Source of the DNA: Chloroflexota bacterium
GTDB lineage: Bacteria; Chloroflexota; Anaerolineae; 4572-78; J111
Assembly (NCBI GenBank): GCA_016860845.1
Contig: BOKF01000007.1
Span: 1-64,000 of the forward strand
DNA length: 64,000 bases
Direction: 5' to 3'
Shown in pieces: positions 34,032-41,712 of the stretch (position 1 is its first letter; each line of letters begins with the position of its first letter). Position numbers and translations under genes: made by a program. The notes under the pieces are model-generated. The model was not told the DNA's origin and searched no databases. It was given only the letters and a program-made list of their open reading frames with translations.

Positions 34032-34970
34032 TCATCTGGCTCGTTTGATAATCAGCGCCCAGTTATCGGCCGGTTCGTTTTTGAGAAAGGCACTCCAGCC
34101 ACCCGGAATCGGAGCGGGTTCTGCTTGACCAGACCAGGCGCGGACGAAATCGGCCAGGGGAACCTTGTCCATGCCCAGGGTGGAGCCGGCCATTTGCACC
34201 GTTCTGGTTCGAGTATTAATCCGGTCAACCAATAAGAAGTGACCAAAAGAGCTAGCGTAATCATCGGTCATCCAGAATTGGCCCGCCTCTTTCTTGACGC
34301 GCACCAAAATCACAATGACCGCTTTCTGCCGTAATTCCCTGATTAAATCGGCGGTTCGGTAGTTGTCGCCCTGCTTAATGGTTAAAGGGTGACCTAATTC
34401 GTCGTTGAGGGTAGTCGCCGTGTTGATTAACCCCCACTTGGAAATACCTTCGGCATCAAAACCATTGCTGACGGCAATATCGCGCAGGCGGCCATAGTCC
34501 ACATCATAGCCCAACCCCTTGAAAGCAGCGTAAAGGGCTACCGGGCCGCAGGCGTTGTTGGTGCCGGGTGGGAAAAAAGGTTCGGGATAATAAATTTGGT
34601 TAATCACCGGCGCGTCCACCGACCCGCTTCCGCCGAAAAAGATTTGCGGCAGGGTAATATAAACCGGTTCACGCGTTGGGCGGGGGGTAGGGGTAAAGCC
34701 CACCGGAAAACCGCTGACGGCCAGGGCATTGGTCGGCAAGGGGGTCGGGGGAAGGGTGGCGGTGGGGGTGGGTCGCGGGCCGGGGCCAGGCCAGGGAGTC
34801 GGGCTAACGATAACCGTAACGGCCACTACGGGCGGGGTTGGCAAAGCATCCGTTGCTGCCAGGGAGTCCGCCCCGGTTATAACATAAGAAACCCCACCGG
34901 CAATGAGCATGTCAACGACAATGATCGCCAGTAAAAAGTATCTCCATTGGTGGGCTGTTAATTTTAACAC
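34032..34970 (-). CDS. C39-like secreted cysteine peptidase
   Basis: The 312-residue protein has an N-terminal membrane anchor (about 12-34), a Thr/Pro linker (about 45-100) and a C39-like domain: the catalytic Cys candidate in NNACGPVALYAAFKGLGY and the His in SSFGHFLLVDRIN, with Asp close by. It probably acts outside the membrane; the substrate is unknown. Bacterial C39-like proteins of this kind occur alone in many genomes and are not tied to bacteriocin export. No partner gene lies beside it. Confidence 0.8.
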   Translation of the reverse strand: MLKLTAHQWRYFLLAIIVVDMLIAGGVSYVITGADSLAATDALPTPPVVAVTVIVSPTPWPGPGPRPTPTATLPPTPLPTNALAVSGFPVGFTPTPRPTREPVYITLPQIFFGGSGSVDAPVINQIYYPEPFFPPGTNNACGPVALYAAFKGLGYDVDYGRLRDIAVSNGFDAEGISKWGLINTATTLNDELGHPLTIKQGDNYRTADLIRELRQKAVIVILVRVKKEAGQFWMTDDYASSFGHFLLVDRINTRTRTVQMAGSTLGMDKVPLADFVRAWSGQAEPAPIPGGWSAFLKNEPADNWALIIKRAR

Positions 34971-35350
34971 GGTTCGTTACCCCGAAGCCAACGTTACATA
35001 ATCTCAAATTTACCATAAGGTTAATTTGGAGTCAACCTTGAACCAGGAAAGATAGGAGGGTTGGAAGATTGGATGATAAGAAAATTTTCACCGCTCCAAT
35101 CTTCCCGCTCGTCTCCATATCACTGGGTCTAAAATGCTATATGCAATTTCTTGGAGATTGGATAACATGAGTGAGGTAAACTTCGTTCACTATGTTTGCA
35201 CTTTTCACAACGGGCTACGAATAGGACACAGATTCACACAGATAAACGCAGATAAAGCAAAATTTTTAAAGAAAATCTGTGTGAATCTGTGAAATCTGTG
35301 TCCTAATTAAAAAAGTGCAAAGGTAGTGTTCGTTTTAACGAAGATAAAAG
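34971..35350. other. Intergenic region between C39-like and Ras-like genes
   Basis: It contains a GGAGGGTTGGAAGATTGG stretch of the CCAACCTTCC family (about 35055-35115, with a partial complement CCAATCTTCC) and the palindrome at 35223-35304. The two genes diverge, so promoters of both should lie here, but I see no convincing -35/-10 pair. Confidence 0.6.
35223..35304. repeat. CACAGATT-type intergenic palindrome
   Basis: AGGACACAGATT with CACACAGAT at the left pairs with ATCTGTGTGAATCTGTG and AATCTGTGTCCT at the right. It ends 46 bases before the Ras-like GTPase gene. Confidence 0.85.
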
Positions 35351-35902
35351 ATGGAGAAATTAAAGGTGGTTGATAAATTGGCGGTAGCGCTCTTTCATGT
35401 CAAGGTTATTTTGGCAGGTGACGGGACGGTTGGAAAAAGCTGCCTGTTGCGCCGTTATGTCTTTAACGATTTTGTCGAACAGCACAACATGACCCTCGGC
35501 ATGGATACCCACACCAAACTGACCAAAGTACCGGGGCTGGGGCCAGTCAAAATTCATACCTGGGATCTGGCCGGCCAGCCGCAGTGGTCGGTAGTACGCG
35601 AGAGCTTCTATCTGGGGTCGCATGCGATGGCCCTGGTTTTTGATGTCAACAATCCGGAGACAATTAAGCACCTGCCCGATTGGGTCAGCGAGTGCCGCAG
35701 CAAAGCCTATGGCATTCCGGTGCTGGTTGTGGCCAATAAGGTAGACTTGCCGCACCGCGTGCCGGTCGGCAAAATCGCACGTTGGGCCAGGGAAAATAAT
35801 TACGAGTTTATTGAGACCAGCCCCAAGACCGGCTATAATGTGGACGCGATGTTTGAAAAACTGGGCATGCTCGGCGTTAACTTTGCCCTGAAGAGTCGCT
35901 GA
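35351..35902 (+). CDS. Ras/Rab-like small GTPase
   Basis: The 183-residue protein has all guanine-nucleotide motifs: P-loop GDGTVGKS (23-30), DLAGQ (72-76, with the Gln that corresponds to Ras Gln61), NKVD (129-132) and ETSPKTG (155-161). It lacks a C-terminal prenylation Cys. Such small Ras-like proteins occur in several bacterial phyla, with roles known in only a few. Its 3' end overlaps the convergent dehydratase gene by 26 bases. No GAP or GEF-like gene is adjacent; a ROCO protein is encoded 8 kb away. Confidence 0.92.
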   Translation: MEKLKVVDKLAVALFHVKVILAGDGTVGKSCLLRRYVFNDFVEQHNMTLGMDTHTKLTKVPGLGPVKIHTWDLAGQPQWSVVRESFYLGSHAMALVFDVNNPETIKHLPDWVSECRSKAYGIPVLVVANKVDLPHRVPVGKIARWARENNYEFIETSPKTGYNVDAMFEKLGMLGVNFALKSR

Positions 35903-36854
35903 GCAATTGAGCCAGCAAAGGCGCGTCTACATTGCCCCCAGAAATAATGACCCCCACTTTGACACCCGGCGGCCCCACCCGTTTCTGAAAGACCGCCGCC
36001 GGGGCGACCGCTCCGGTTGGTTCGGCCAAAATCTTCATCCGCAGTAACAAGAATCGCATCGCCTCAATTACCTCGGTTTCGCTGACTAGCAAAATCTCGG
36101 CGACTTTCTCTCGAACGATGGGAAAGGTCAGTTCACCGGGCTGCTGAGTGCGCATCCCATCGGCGATGGTATCCGGCGGGGGGATTTTGACGCGCTCGTT
36201 GCGCTGAAACGACTGCCACCAATCATTGGAAGCAGCGGTTTCTACTCCAAAAATGCGAATGGTGGGGATAAGCGCTCTAGCCGCCGTAGCGCAGCCGCTG
36301 AGCAGCCCACCGCCGCCCACCGGCGTGACCAACACATCCAAATCCGGCACATCCTCAAGCAGTTCCAGCGCCGCCGTGCCTTGCCCGGCCATAACATGAG
36401 GGTTATCATAGGGGTGGACAAAGGTCAGGCCGCGCTCACGGGCCACCTGGGCCGAAATCTCCGCCCGCTCTTGAGTCAGGCGGTTATAAAGAACAATTTC
36501 CGCGCCGTAGCCGCGTGTGGCGGCCAATTTGCTGGCCGGGGCGTCGGTGGGCATGACGATGACGGCGGAAATACCCAACAACTTGGCCGCCAGGGCAATC
36601 CCCTGGGCGTGATTGCCGGAGGAATGAGTCACCACGCCCCTGGCTTTTTCTGCCTGGCTCAACCGTGAGAGCGCGTTGTAGGCCCCTCGAAATTTGAAAG
36701 CGCCCATTCGCTGTAAATTCTCACATTTAAAGTAAACCTGGTAGCCGGTCAACTCGTTGACGGTACGCGATGTAAGCACCGGGGTGCGGTTGGCCACCCC
36801 CTTGATGGCCTGGGCGGCAGATTGAACATCGGCAAAAGAAATGGCCAGGTTCAT
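35877..36854 (-). CDS. Threonine/serine dehydratase (PLP-dependent, no ACT domain)
   Basis: The 325-residue protein is a fold-type II PLP enzyme. Lys54 in GAFKFRGAYN binds PLP, SSGNHAQG binds the substrate carboxylate, and TPVGGGGLLSG binds the phosphate. Length and the missing C-terminal regulatory domain fit catabolic threonine ammonia-lyase, which turns threonine into 2-oxobutanoate; serine or another hydroxy-amino acid is possible. Its ATG lies 4 bases before the stop of the preceding acetyltransferase gene, so the two are probably one transcript. Confidence 0.88.
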   Translation of the reverse strand: MNLAISFADVQSAAQAIKGVANRTPVLTSRTVNELTGYQVYFKCENLQRMGAFKFRGAYNALSRLSQAEKARGVVTHSSGNHAQGIALAAKLLGISAVIVMPTDAPASKLAATRGYGAEIVLYNRLTQERAEISAQVARERGLTFVHPYDNPHVMAGQGTAALELLEDVPDLDVLVTPVGGGGLLSGCATAARALIPTIRIFGVETAASNDWWQSFQRNERVKIPPPDTIADGMRTQQPGELTFPIVREKVAEILLVSETEVIEAMRFLLLRMKILAEPTGAVAPAAVFQKRVGPPGVKVGVIISGGNVDAPLLAQLLSDSSGQS

Positions 36855-36857
36855 CTC

Positions 36858-37532
36858 TTATTTGCCCTTTCCATTGGCAGAAATGTAAGCAACTGTATGG
36901 GATTCTCCCAGCGGCATTTTGGCGTCGGTCAGGTTGAGAGCAATGGGGATTTTGTAGAAAAGCATTTCGCGACCGTAAGCTTCAAATTCATGGGCAATGT
37001 AAAGGCCATTGAGCTGGCCGATCATCCAGCGCATGGGGCGGTTGCGTTTTTCAATCATAAAATTGGCCGATTTCAGGCCAATGAGACCGCCCCAACCAAA
37101 CATATAGCGCACCAATTCTGGCCCGACCCCGTGGCGCATATAGTCTCGCTTCACCCCCAAAAAAACCACATCACATTCTCCATCAGGACTATGGGTCTGC
37201 TCGGCGTAGCTCCAGCCCTGGACCGTATAGGTCAAAATTTTAGGGTAGCGCAAAATTGACAAAGCCACCGGGCCAGCCACCCGCCACAAATAACGTGTTT
37301 TGAATTCCGAGAAAAATTTAGCGCTTGATATCGCAATCGCCGCCTGGGCCACCAGCCGGCCGTCATCAAACGCGCCGACACCCTCACTCCATTTGGAAGC
37401 ATAAACAGCCCGGTAGAACTCGACCAGAAAGCGGCGCCCCAGCAAGGTCAGGGTTGTCCCCGGCTGCCCCTCGATGTGAATATCTGCGGCGGCTTCAGCA
37501 TCGGCTCGCTGCAAATAACGAAACTCGATCAT
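36858..37532 (-). CDS. GNAT-like acetyltransferase
   Basis: From the ATG at 37532 (MIEFRYLQRADAEAAADIH, with AGGAG 10 bases upstream) it has about 224 residues. The start, a LLGRRFLVEFY segment and the central CDVVFLGVKRDYMRHGVGPELVRYMF (read in parts) resemble the acetyl-CoA binding part of GNAT enzymes. The substrate is unknown. A longer frame reaching 37685 runs through a repeat and is rejected. It precedes the dehydratase gene by a few bases. Confidence 0.7.
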   Translation of the reverse strand: MIEFRYLQRADAEAAADIHIEGQPGTTLTLLGRRFLVEFYRAVYASKWSEGVGAFDDGRLVAQAAIAISSAKFFSEFKTRYLWRVAGPVALSILRYPKILTYTVQGWSYAEQTHSPDGECDVVFLGVKRDYMRHGVGPELVRYMFGWGGLIGLKSANFMIEKRNRPMRWMIGQLNGLYIAHEFEAYGREMLFYKIPIALNLTDAKMPLGESHTVAYISANGKGK

Positions 37533-37825
37533 CCTGACAAAACTCCTATTCAACGGCAATAAACAACGATTTGCCAGTATACTCTGATGTGAGAGCGTTG
37601 ACAAAAGTGGAGCAGATAGTGGATAGAGGGTAGAGGAAAGAAGATAGAGATTAACTATCTGCCATCTTCCATCTAGTATCCACATAGCTTCGTCCCCGGT
37701 GGGGTTAACGTAGAGTTGCAGTAGAGTTTACGTCAAGTGAAGGGGTTAAAAAATAGGTACACTACAGTCACAACGGGTTAAGTTATTTACAACTAACCCA
37801 AAAGCAACCTCTTCTCCTCCTTTTT
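37533..37825. other. Intergenic region with a repeat
   Basis: About 37640-37683 is a palindromic low-complexity stretch (GGATAGAGGGTAGAGGAAAG with CATCTTCCATCTAGTATCC) of the same kind as the one in the lipoprotein signal sequence at 38870-38905. The remainder shows nothing that I recognise. Confidence 0.6.
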
Positions 37826-37858
37826 AAAAAGACTCGGTGAGGGCACACCGGGTCTTTT
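37826..37858 (-). terminator. Rho-independent terminator
   Basis: AAAAGACTCGGTG and CACCGGGTCTTTT pair around GGGCA. On the minus strand the stem is followed by a run of five T, about 95 bases after the lipoprotein gene ending at 37954. The plus strand also has TTTTATTTT, so it may work both ways. Confidence 0.8.
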
Positions 37859-37953
37859 ATTTTGCCTCGTGTTATGCTGGTCCTGACGGCTCAGGGGCAA
37901 CCGCAAGGGTCGCCGCTACCATTACCGATCTTGGTTGTCAAATTTCGGTAGAT

Positions 37954-38967
37954 TTACTCCGGCCCCAAGTCGGTGACGCTGACGGTATCAATAACCGTTT
38001 TTCCGCCCTGGTCGGCCATGGGATGAAAGCCTTTGATAAAAATCGTCATGCTTTCGCCGCTGGCCGTCACTGTTTCTTCTGTCGGGTTCCAGGTATCCTC
38101 GGCGGGATTGTCCCAGGCAAACCACTGCACCGTCGGAGCCGTCCAATCGCCGCCGCCGGTAAAATCAACACCCAGGGCCATCTGCACCGGCGCAATGCTG
38201 CGATCATGCTTGGCATGGGCCACAATAGTATAGCGATGGCCCACTTTGGTGGGAATGGTGCGCCGCACCCCGGAGTTGGCAGCGATAAAATCAAAGGTCA
38301 TTTCCTGGGATTTAAGGCCGGAGAAAACGTTGGGTTGGTAGAGGTTTTCGTTCATGCAGGATGAGCCATAGGGTCCGTCCTCGACAAAAGCCGTCCAGCC
38401 GGATGCCACCCGCGCCCCTGGACAGGGTTCGCCGTAAGGATTAGGCCAGGGAATAAAATCGGTTTCAAAATCCCAATCCCCCCCTTGCAGCGGCGGGTCC
38501 GGTTCGACCACCGGCCTGGGTGTGGGCGCGACAACTACTACCTCCTGGGTTATGGCAACCGTTGGGGTGAGTTCTATGGTTGGCGTGACGACGGGCGTGG
38601 GTGTGGGCGTGGGCACAGGGATCAGCAGTGAAGTGGCCGTGGCATTGGGGTCGGGAGTATCGGTGGGGGCGCTGCCAAGCGGCAAAACCACCTCCGGCTC
38701 TGCCTGGGCCGGCTCAAGCGTAGGGGTCGCCAGTTGCGGGTTGAGCGTCGGCGTCGCCGTTTGAACTTCAAAACTGGCCGGCCGCCCGACCGGGATCGCC
38801 GTTCCCCCTGAGCCGCCGATGACACAGGCGAGGGAGGGGAAGAGGGCGAGGAGCAGGAAGGCAGTTAGAGGATGGAAGATGGAAGATGGAAAATAGAAGA
38901 TAGGGGCTAAAAGATGGCGGATGACGAAGGGGAAATTTGCAAGACTTACTGCTTTGTGGTCATTCAT
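37954..38967 (-). CDS. Secreted lipoprotein with beta-sandwich-like domain (copy 1)
   Basis: The 337-residue protein has an N-terminal signal ending in a lipobox (PSLAC), a Thr/Pro linker (about 65-150) and a domain of about 180 residues beginning GGDWDFETDFIPWPNPYGEPCPG. It contains a Cys pair (EPCPG, SSCMNENLY), GHRYTIVAHAK and ends VIDTVSVTDLG. This looks like a jelly-roll carbohydrate-binding-type fold; the ligand is unknown. It is paralogous to the gene just upstream. The signal peptide region IFYFPSSIFHP is encoded by a CATCTTCC repeat. Confidence 0.75.
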   Translation of the reverse strand: MNDHKAVSLANFPFVIRHLLAPIFYFPSSIFHPLTAFLLLALFPSLACVIGGSGGTAIPVGRPASFEVQTATPTLNPQLATPTLEPAQAEPEVVLPLGSAPTDTPDPNATATSLLIPVPTPTPTPVVTPTIELTPTVAITQEVVVVAPTPRPVVEPDPPLQGGDWDFETDFIPWPNPYGEPCPGARVASGWTAFVEDGPYGSSCMNENLYQPNVFSGLKSQEMTFDFIAANSGVRRTIPTKVGHRYTIVAHAKHDRSIAPVQMALGVDFTGGGDWTAPTVQWFAWDNPAEDTWNPTEETVTASGESMTIFIKGFHPMADQGGKTVIDTVSVTDLGPE

Positions 38968-38972
38968 TTACC

Positions 38973-39893
38973 TTACTCCTGGCCCAGATCGGTGATGCTA
39001 ATCGAATCCAGGCGCAATGTTCCCCCCGGCTCCGGGTAGGGATGGGATCCTTTGATGAAAATGGTCATGCTCTCGCCGGCAGCGGTGATGGTTTCTTCAG
39101 TTTTGGCCCAGGCATCGTCTTTGTCCTCGTCCCAGGGAAACCACTGAACGCCTGGCGCCTGCCAGTCGGTGCCGCCGCCGGGGTCCAGGCCCAGGCTCAG
39201 CTCCAACTTGGCTGGGCTGAACTCTCGTTTCATAAACGCCGTGACCGTGTAGCGATGGCCCGGTATGGTCGGCACGGACTTGAAGATGCCGGCCTGGACG
39301 CCGACATAGGCAAAGGTAATTTCCTGGGCGCTTTCGCCGCTGTTGACATTCCCCTTCCAGACGGTTTGATTAAAGCAGGAGGAGCCAAATTGGTCGCGGG
39401 TGGTAAAGGCATTCCAGCCGTTAGCCAGGCCGGAACCGGGGCAGCGGTCGCCGTAAGGATTGCCCCACTCGCTGAAACCGTCCTCAAAATCCCAGGCTCC
39501 CCCCTGGATAGGCACAGCGGTGGGGGCGGGCGGAGCCGGGGTGGGCGTGTCGGGCGGGGCTGCCTGGACCGCCATCACTTCCAACTCAGGAGGCGAGGTT
39601 GGCGGAGAGACAGGGGTGGCGGCTTCCTGGGTGCCGGTGGCTGTCAGGGTCGAGGTGAGGGTCAGGGTCGAAGTGAGGGTTGGGGTAGCATTGGGGTCGG
39701 GGGTATTGGTGGGCGCGCCGGCCAAGCCCAGGACCGGGGTGAAGGTCGGTGTGGCGGTTTGGACTTCAAAGGCCAGTTGTTCCAGGGTTGGGGCCGGCTG
39801 CGGGGTCTGCTTGGCCAGGGTGCAGGCCAGAATCGGTAGGCACAGCACAAGTGCGGCTCGCGCCCATACGCTTGATTGTTTGCGAAGCACCAA
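38973..39893 (-). CDS. Secreted lipoprotein with beta-sandwich-like domain (copy 2)
   Basis: The 306-residue protein has a signal with lipobox (PILAC), a Thr/Pro linker and the same domain as its neighbour: GGAWDFEDGFSEWGNPYGDRCPG, SSCFNQTVW, GHRYTVTAFMK, ESMTIFIKGSHPYPEP and LDSISITDLGQE. The genes are 5 bases apart and in the same direction, so they form a tandem-duplicated operon. The family is unnamed to me; the domain suggests binding of a surface or secreted carbohydrate. Confidence 0.77.
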   Translation of the reverse strand: MVLRKQSSVWARAALVLCLPILACTLAKQTPQPAPTLEQLAFEVQTATPTFTPVLGLAGAPTNTPDPNATPTLTSTLTLTSTLTATGTQEAATPVSPPTSPPELEVMAVQAAPPDTPTPAPPAPTAVPIQGGAWDFEDGFSEWGNPYGDRCPGSGLANGWNAFTTRDQFGSSCFNQTVWKGNVNSGESAQEITFAYVGVQAGIFKSVPTIPGHRYTVTAFMKREFSPAKLELSLGLDPGGGTDWQAPGVQWFPWDEDKDDAWAKTEETITAAGESMTIFIKGSHPYPEPGGTLRLDSISITDLGQE

Positions 39894-39933
39894 TGATCTC
39901 CTTTAACGTTCCCGCCCAAATTATACCCTAAGC

Positions 39934-39971
39934 AAAAAAAATGGCGAGTTTCATGAGTGATACTCGCCATT
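39934..39971 (-). terminator. Rho-independent terminator, minus strand
   Basis: ATGGCGAGT and ACTCGCCAT pair around a 12-base loop. On the minus strand eight T follow. It lies about 200 bases beyond modB and just before the lipoprotein pair, so it probably ends the molybdate operon transcript. Confidence 0.85.
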
Positions 39972-40043
39972 GGTAAAATCCTTTTGAACATAACTGCTCA
40001 GGTACCCAGAGCCGCAGGCCCCCTATGGGCAGGGCGCAAGCAA

Positions 40044-40141
40044 TGTCATTTCGACCGAAGTACCCAGAGGGCATAAAGGAGAAATCTCTCGTGCCTATGT
40101 GACGATCCAGGGATTTCTCGGCCTATGGCCTCGAAATGACA
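40044..40141. mobile_element. MITE-like element with TGTCATTTCGA inverted ends
   Basis: TGTCATTTCGA (40044-40054) and TCGAAATGACA (40131-40141) are perfect 11-bp inverted repeats framing a 98-bp sequence with internal pairing (GAGAAATCTC, GGGATTTCTCGG). It has no coding capacity. A related copy is at 53438-53541. Confidence 0.75.
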
Positions 40142-40173
40142 TGGGGCTAACCTGCCAGTTCTCTATTTTTCTC

Positions 40174-41019
40174 TCAGGTGCCGTGGATCTCCTGGTCACG
40201 CTGAAGCAACCCCTTCACTACCATCAATACGACAAATGAGCAGCCGACCAGGATGACGGCCAGGGTCAGGGCCACGTCGAGATTGAGTTCAAAGCCAATG
40301 TAAATCGCCAGGGGCATGGTTTGGGTGCGGCCGGGATAGTTGCCGGCGAAAATGATGGTCGCGCCAAACTCGCCCAGGGCGCGCGCCCAGGTCATCACCG
40401 CGCCGCTCAGCAGGGCCGTCCAGGACAGGGGCAGGGTGATAAAGCGAAACACCTGCCGGCTGTGAGCGCCGTCGAGCGCCGCCGCTTGCTCGAGGTCCTT
40501 ATCTACGCCGGCAAAGCCCAGAGTAGCCGCTTTGACATAGAAGGGAGCCGCAACAAACGTCTGCGCCAGAATCACGGCGGTCTGGGTGAAGGCGAGGTGG
40601 ATGCCCCAGTCCTCCAGCCAGTCGCCCACCAACCCGCGCCGCCCAAAGGCCATGAGCAAAGCAACCCCGGCAACAGACGGCGGCAGCACCGTCGGCAGGT
40701 CGAGCAGCGTGTCCACGGCGCGGCGAAAAGGAAAGTCGCGCCGGGCCAGCAGATAGGCGACCGGCGTGCCAAAGACCAAAGTAATGCCAAGCGTCACCAG
40801 GGTGGTCATGAAGCTCAAACTGATGGCCTGGAAGACCTGAGGATTGCTGAGATTGGCCAGCAGATTAGCCGGGGGAGTCCGCAGAAACATGGCCAATATC
40901 GGCAAGGCCAAAAAAAGGAGCAGAGGCAGGCTTAACAGCCACCACGGTTCGGGCATGGAGCGGGCAGCCGGAGCAATCGAGCGGTTACGCTGGGGCCAGG
41001 GCAGAGCAGATTGAGCCAT
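40174..41019 (-). CDS. modB: Molybdate ABC transporter permease
   Basis: The 281-residue protein has about six membrane helices and the permease signature region EQAAALDGAHSRQVFRFITLPL-like (EAA loop) that contacts the ATPase, then RALGEFGATIIFAGNYPG, a strong ModB/CysT-type marker. It would import molybdate or tungstate with the binding protein encoded upstream. The ATPase gene modC is not in the window. It follows the PadR gene by 24 bases. Confidence 0.92.
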   Translation of the reverse strand: MAQSALPWPQRNRSIAPAARSMPEPWWLLSLPLLLFLALPILAMFLRTPPANLLANLSNPQVFQAISLSFMTTLVTLGITLVFGTPVAYLLARRDFPFRRAVDTLLDLPTVLPPSVAGVALLMAFGRRGLVGDWLEDWGIHLAFTQTAVILAQTFVAAPFYVKAATLGFAGVDKDLEQAAALDGAHSRQVFRFITLPLSWTALLSGAVMTWARALGEFGATIIFAGNYPGRTQTMPLAIYIGFELNLDVALTLAVILVGCSFVVLMVVKGLLQRDQEIHGT

Positions 41020-41043
41020 TTTTACCTCATCTGAATAGAGTGA

Positions 41044-41601
41044 TTAGGGTTGGGCCACAGGAGCCGACAACACTTCCTGGCAGGTGTCGAGCCAGGCCAG
41101 CGTCGCCTCGATCTGGCCAATGCGAAACTTATGCACCAGCCATTCGTAGGGCCGAGCGCCGGGTAAGGGTCCCGCTTCTTGCTGCTGGGCGGTAAGCCAG
41201 CTACGGCAGACATCGCGCTGCGTTTCGATCAAGCGCAGCACGACCTCCGGCCTTTCTCGCTGGGCGAAATAGAGTTTGGCCAGAAAATCCAGGCGCAGCG
41301 TGCGCCCGTGCGGGACCGGGCTTTCCACCCAGGCCAGAAAAGCGATCTGGCCCGCATCGGTAAGCTGAAAGATTTTGCGCGGCGGGCGGGTATCCTGCAA
41401 CTCCACGGTGGTGGTCAGATAGCCCTCTTCCTCCAATTTGGCCAGCAGCGCATACAGTTGGCTCTGTTTCAGCCGCCAGACCGCCCCTAGCCCCTCCGGT
41501 TCGGCCAGGCGCTGGTGAATTTCATAGCCGTGCATGGGCTGCTGGCGCAAAAAGCCGAGCAGGGCGTGTTCGGTTGTCAGCGGTGAACTAAGGCGGCTCA
41601 T
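41044..41601 (-). CDS. PadR family transcriptional regulator
   Basis: The 185-residue protein has the PadR winged helix (EHALLGFLRQQPMHGYEIHQRL read in parts, then LKQSQLYALLAKLEEEGYLTTT) and a C-terminal helical dimerisation part (about 95-180). It lies between modA and modB, an unusual place; molybdate operons are more often controlled by ModE. A candidate operator occurs 17 bases before its own start and again before modA, so it probably represses both. The inducer is unknown. Confidence 0.9.
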   Translation of the reverse strand: MSRLSSPLTTEHALLGFLRQQPMHGYEIHQRLAEPEGLGAVWRLKQSQLYALLAKLEEEGYLTTTVELQDTRPPRKIFQLTDAGQIAFLAWVESPVPHGRTLRLDFLAKLYFAQRERPEVVLRLIETQRDVCRSWLTAQQQEAGPLPGARPYEWLVHKFRIGQIEATLAWLDTCQEVLSAPVAQP

Positions 41602-41617
41602 TGGTTCATTTATTTAA

Positions 41618-41634
41618 TATTCAATAAATGAGTA
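41618..41634 (-). promoter_or_regulatory. Candidate PadR operator upstream of padR
   Basis: TACTCA, five A/T bases, TGAATA on the minus strand form an imperfect palindrome. The same half-sites with the same spacing occur at 42844-42860. Confidence 0.65.
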
Positions 41635-41712
41635 TGACGCCATTATAATTGGGAGTTAGGCGGTTGTCAAAGTCAAGAAGATAATCCCTTTTAATAGGGT
41701 CTCTGTTTTGCT

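Noticed and set aside
37533..37685. N-terminal extension of the acetyltransferase
   Set aside because: It runs through a palindromic repeat; the ATG at 37532 has a good ribosome site and begins the conserved fold.
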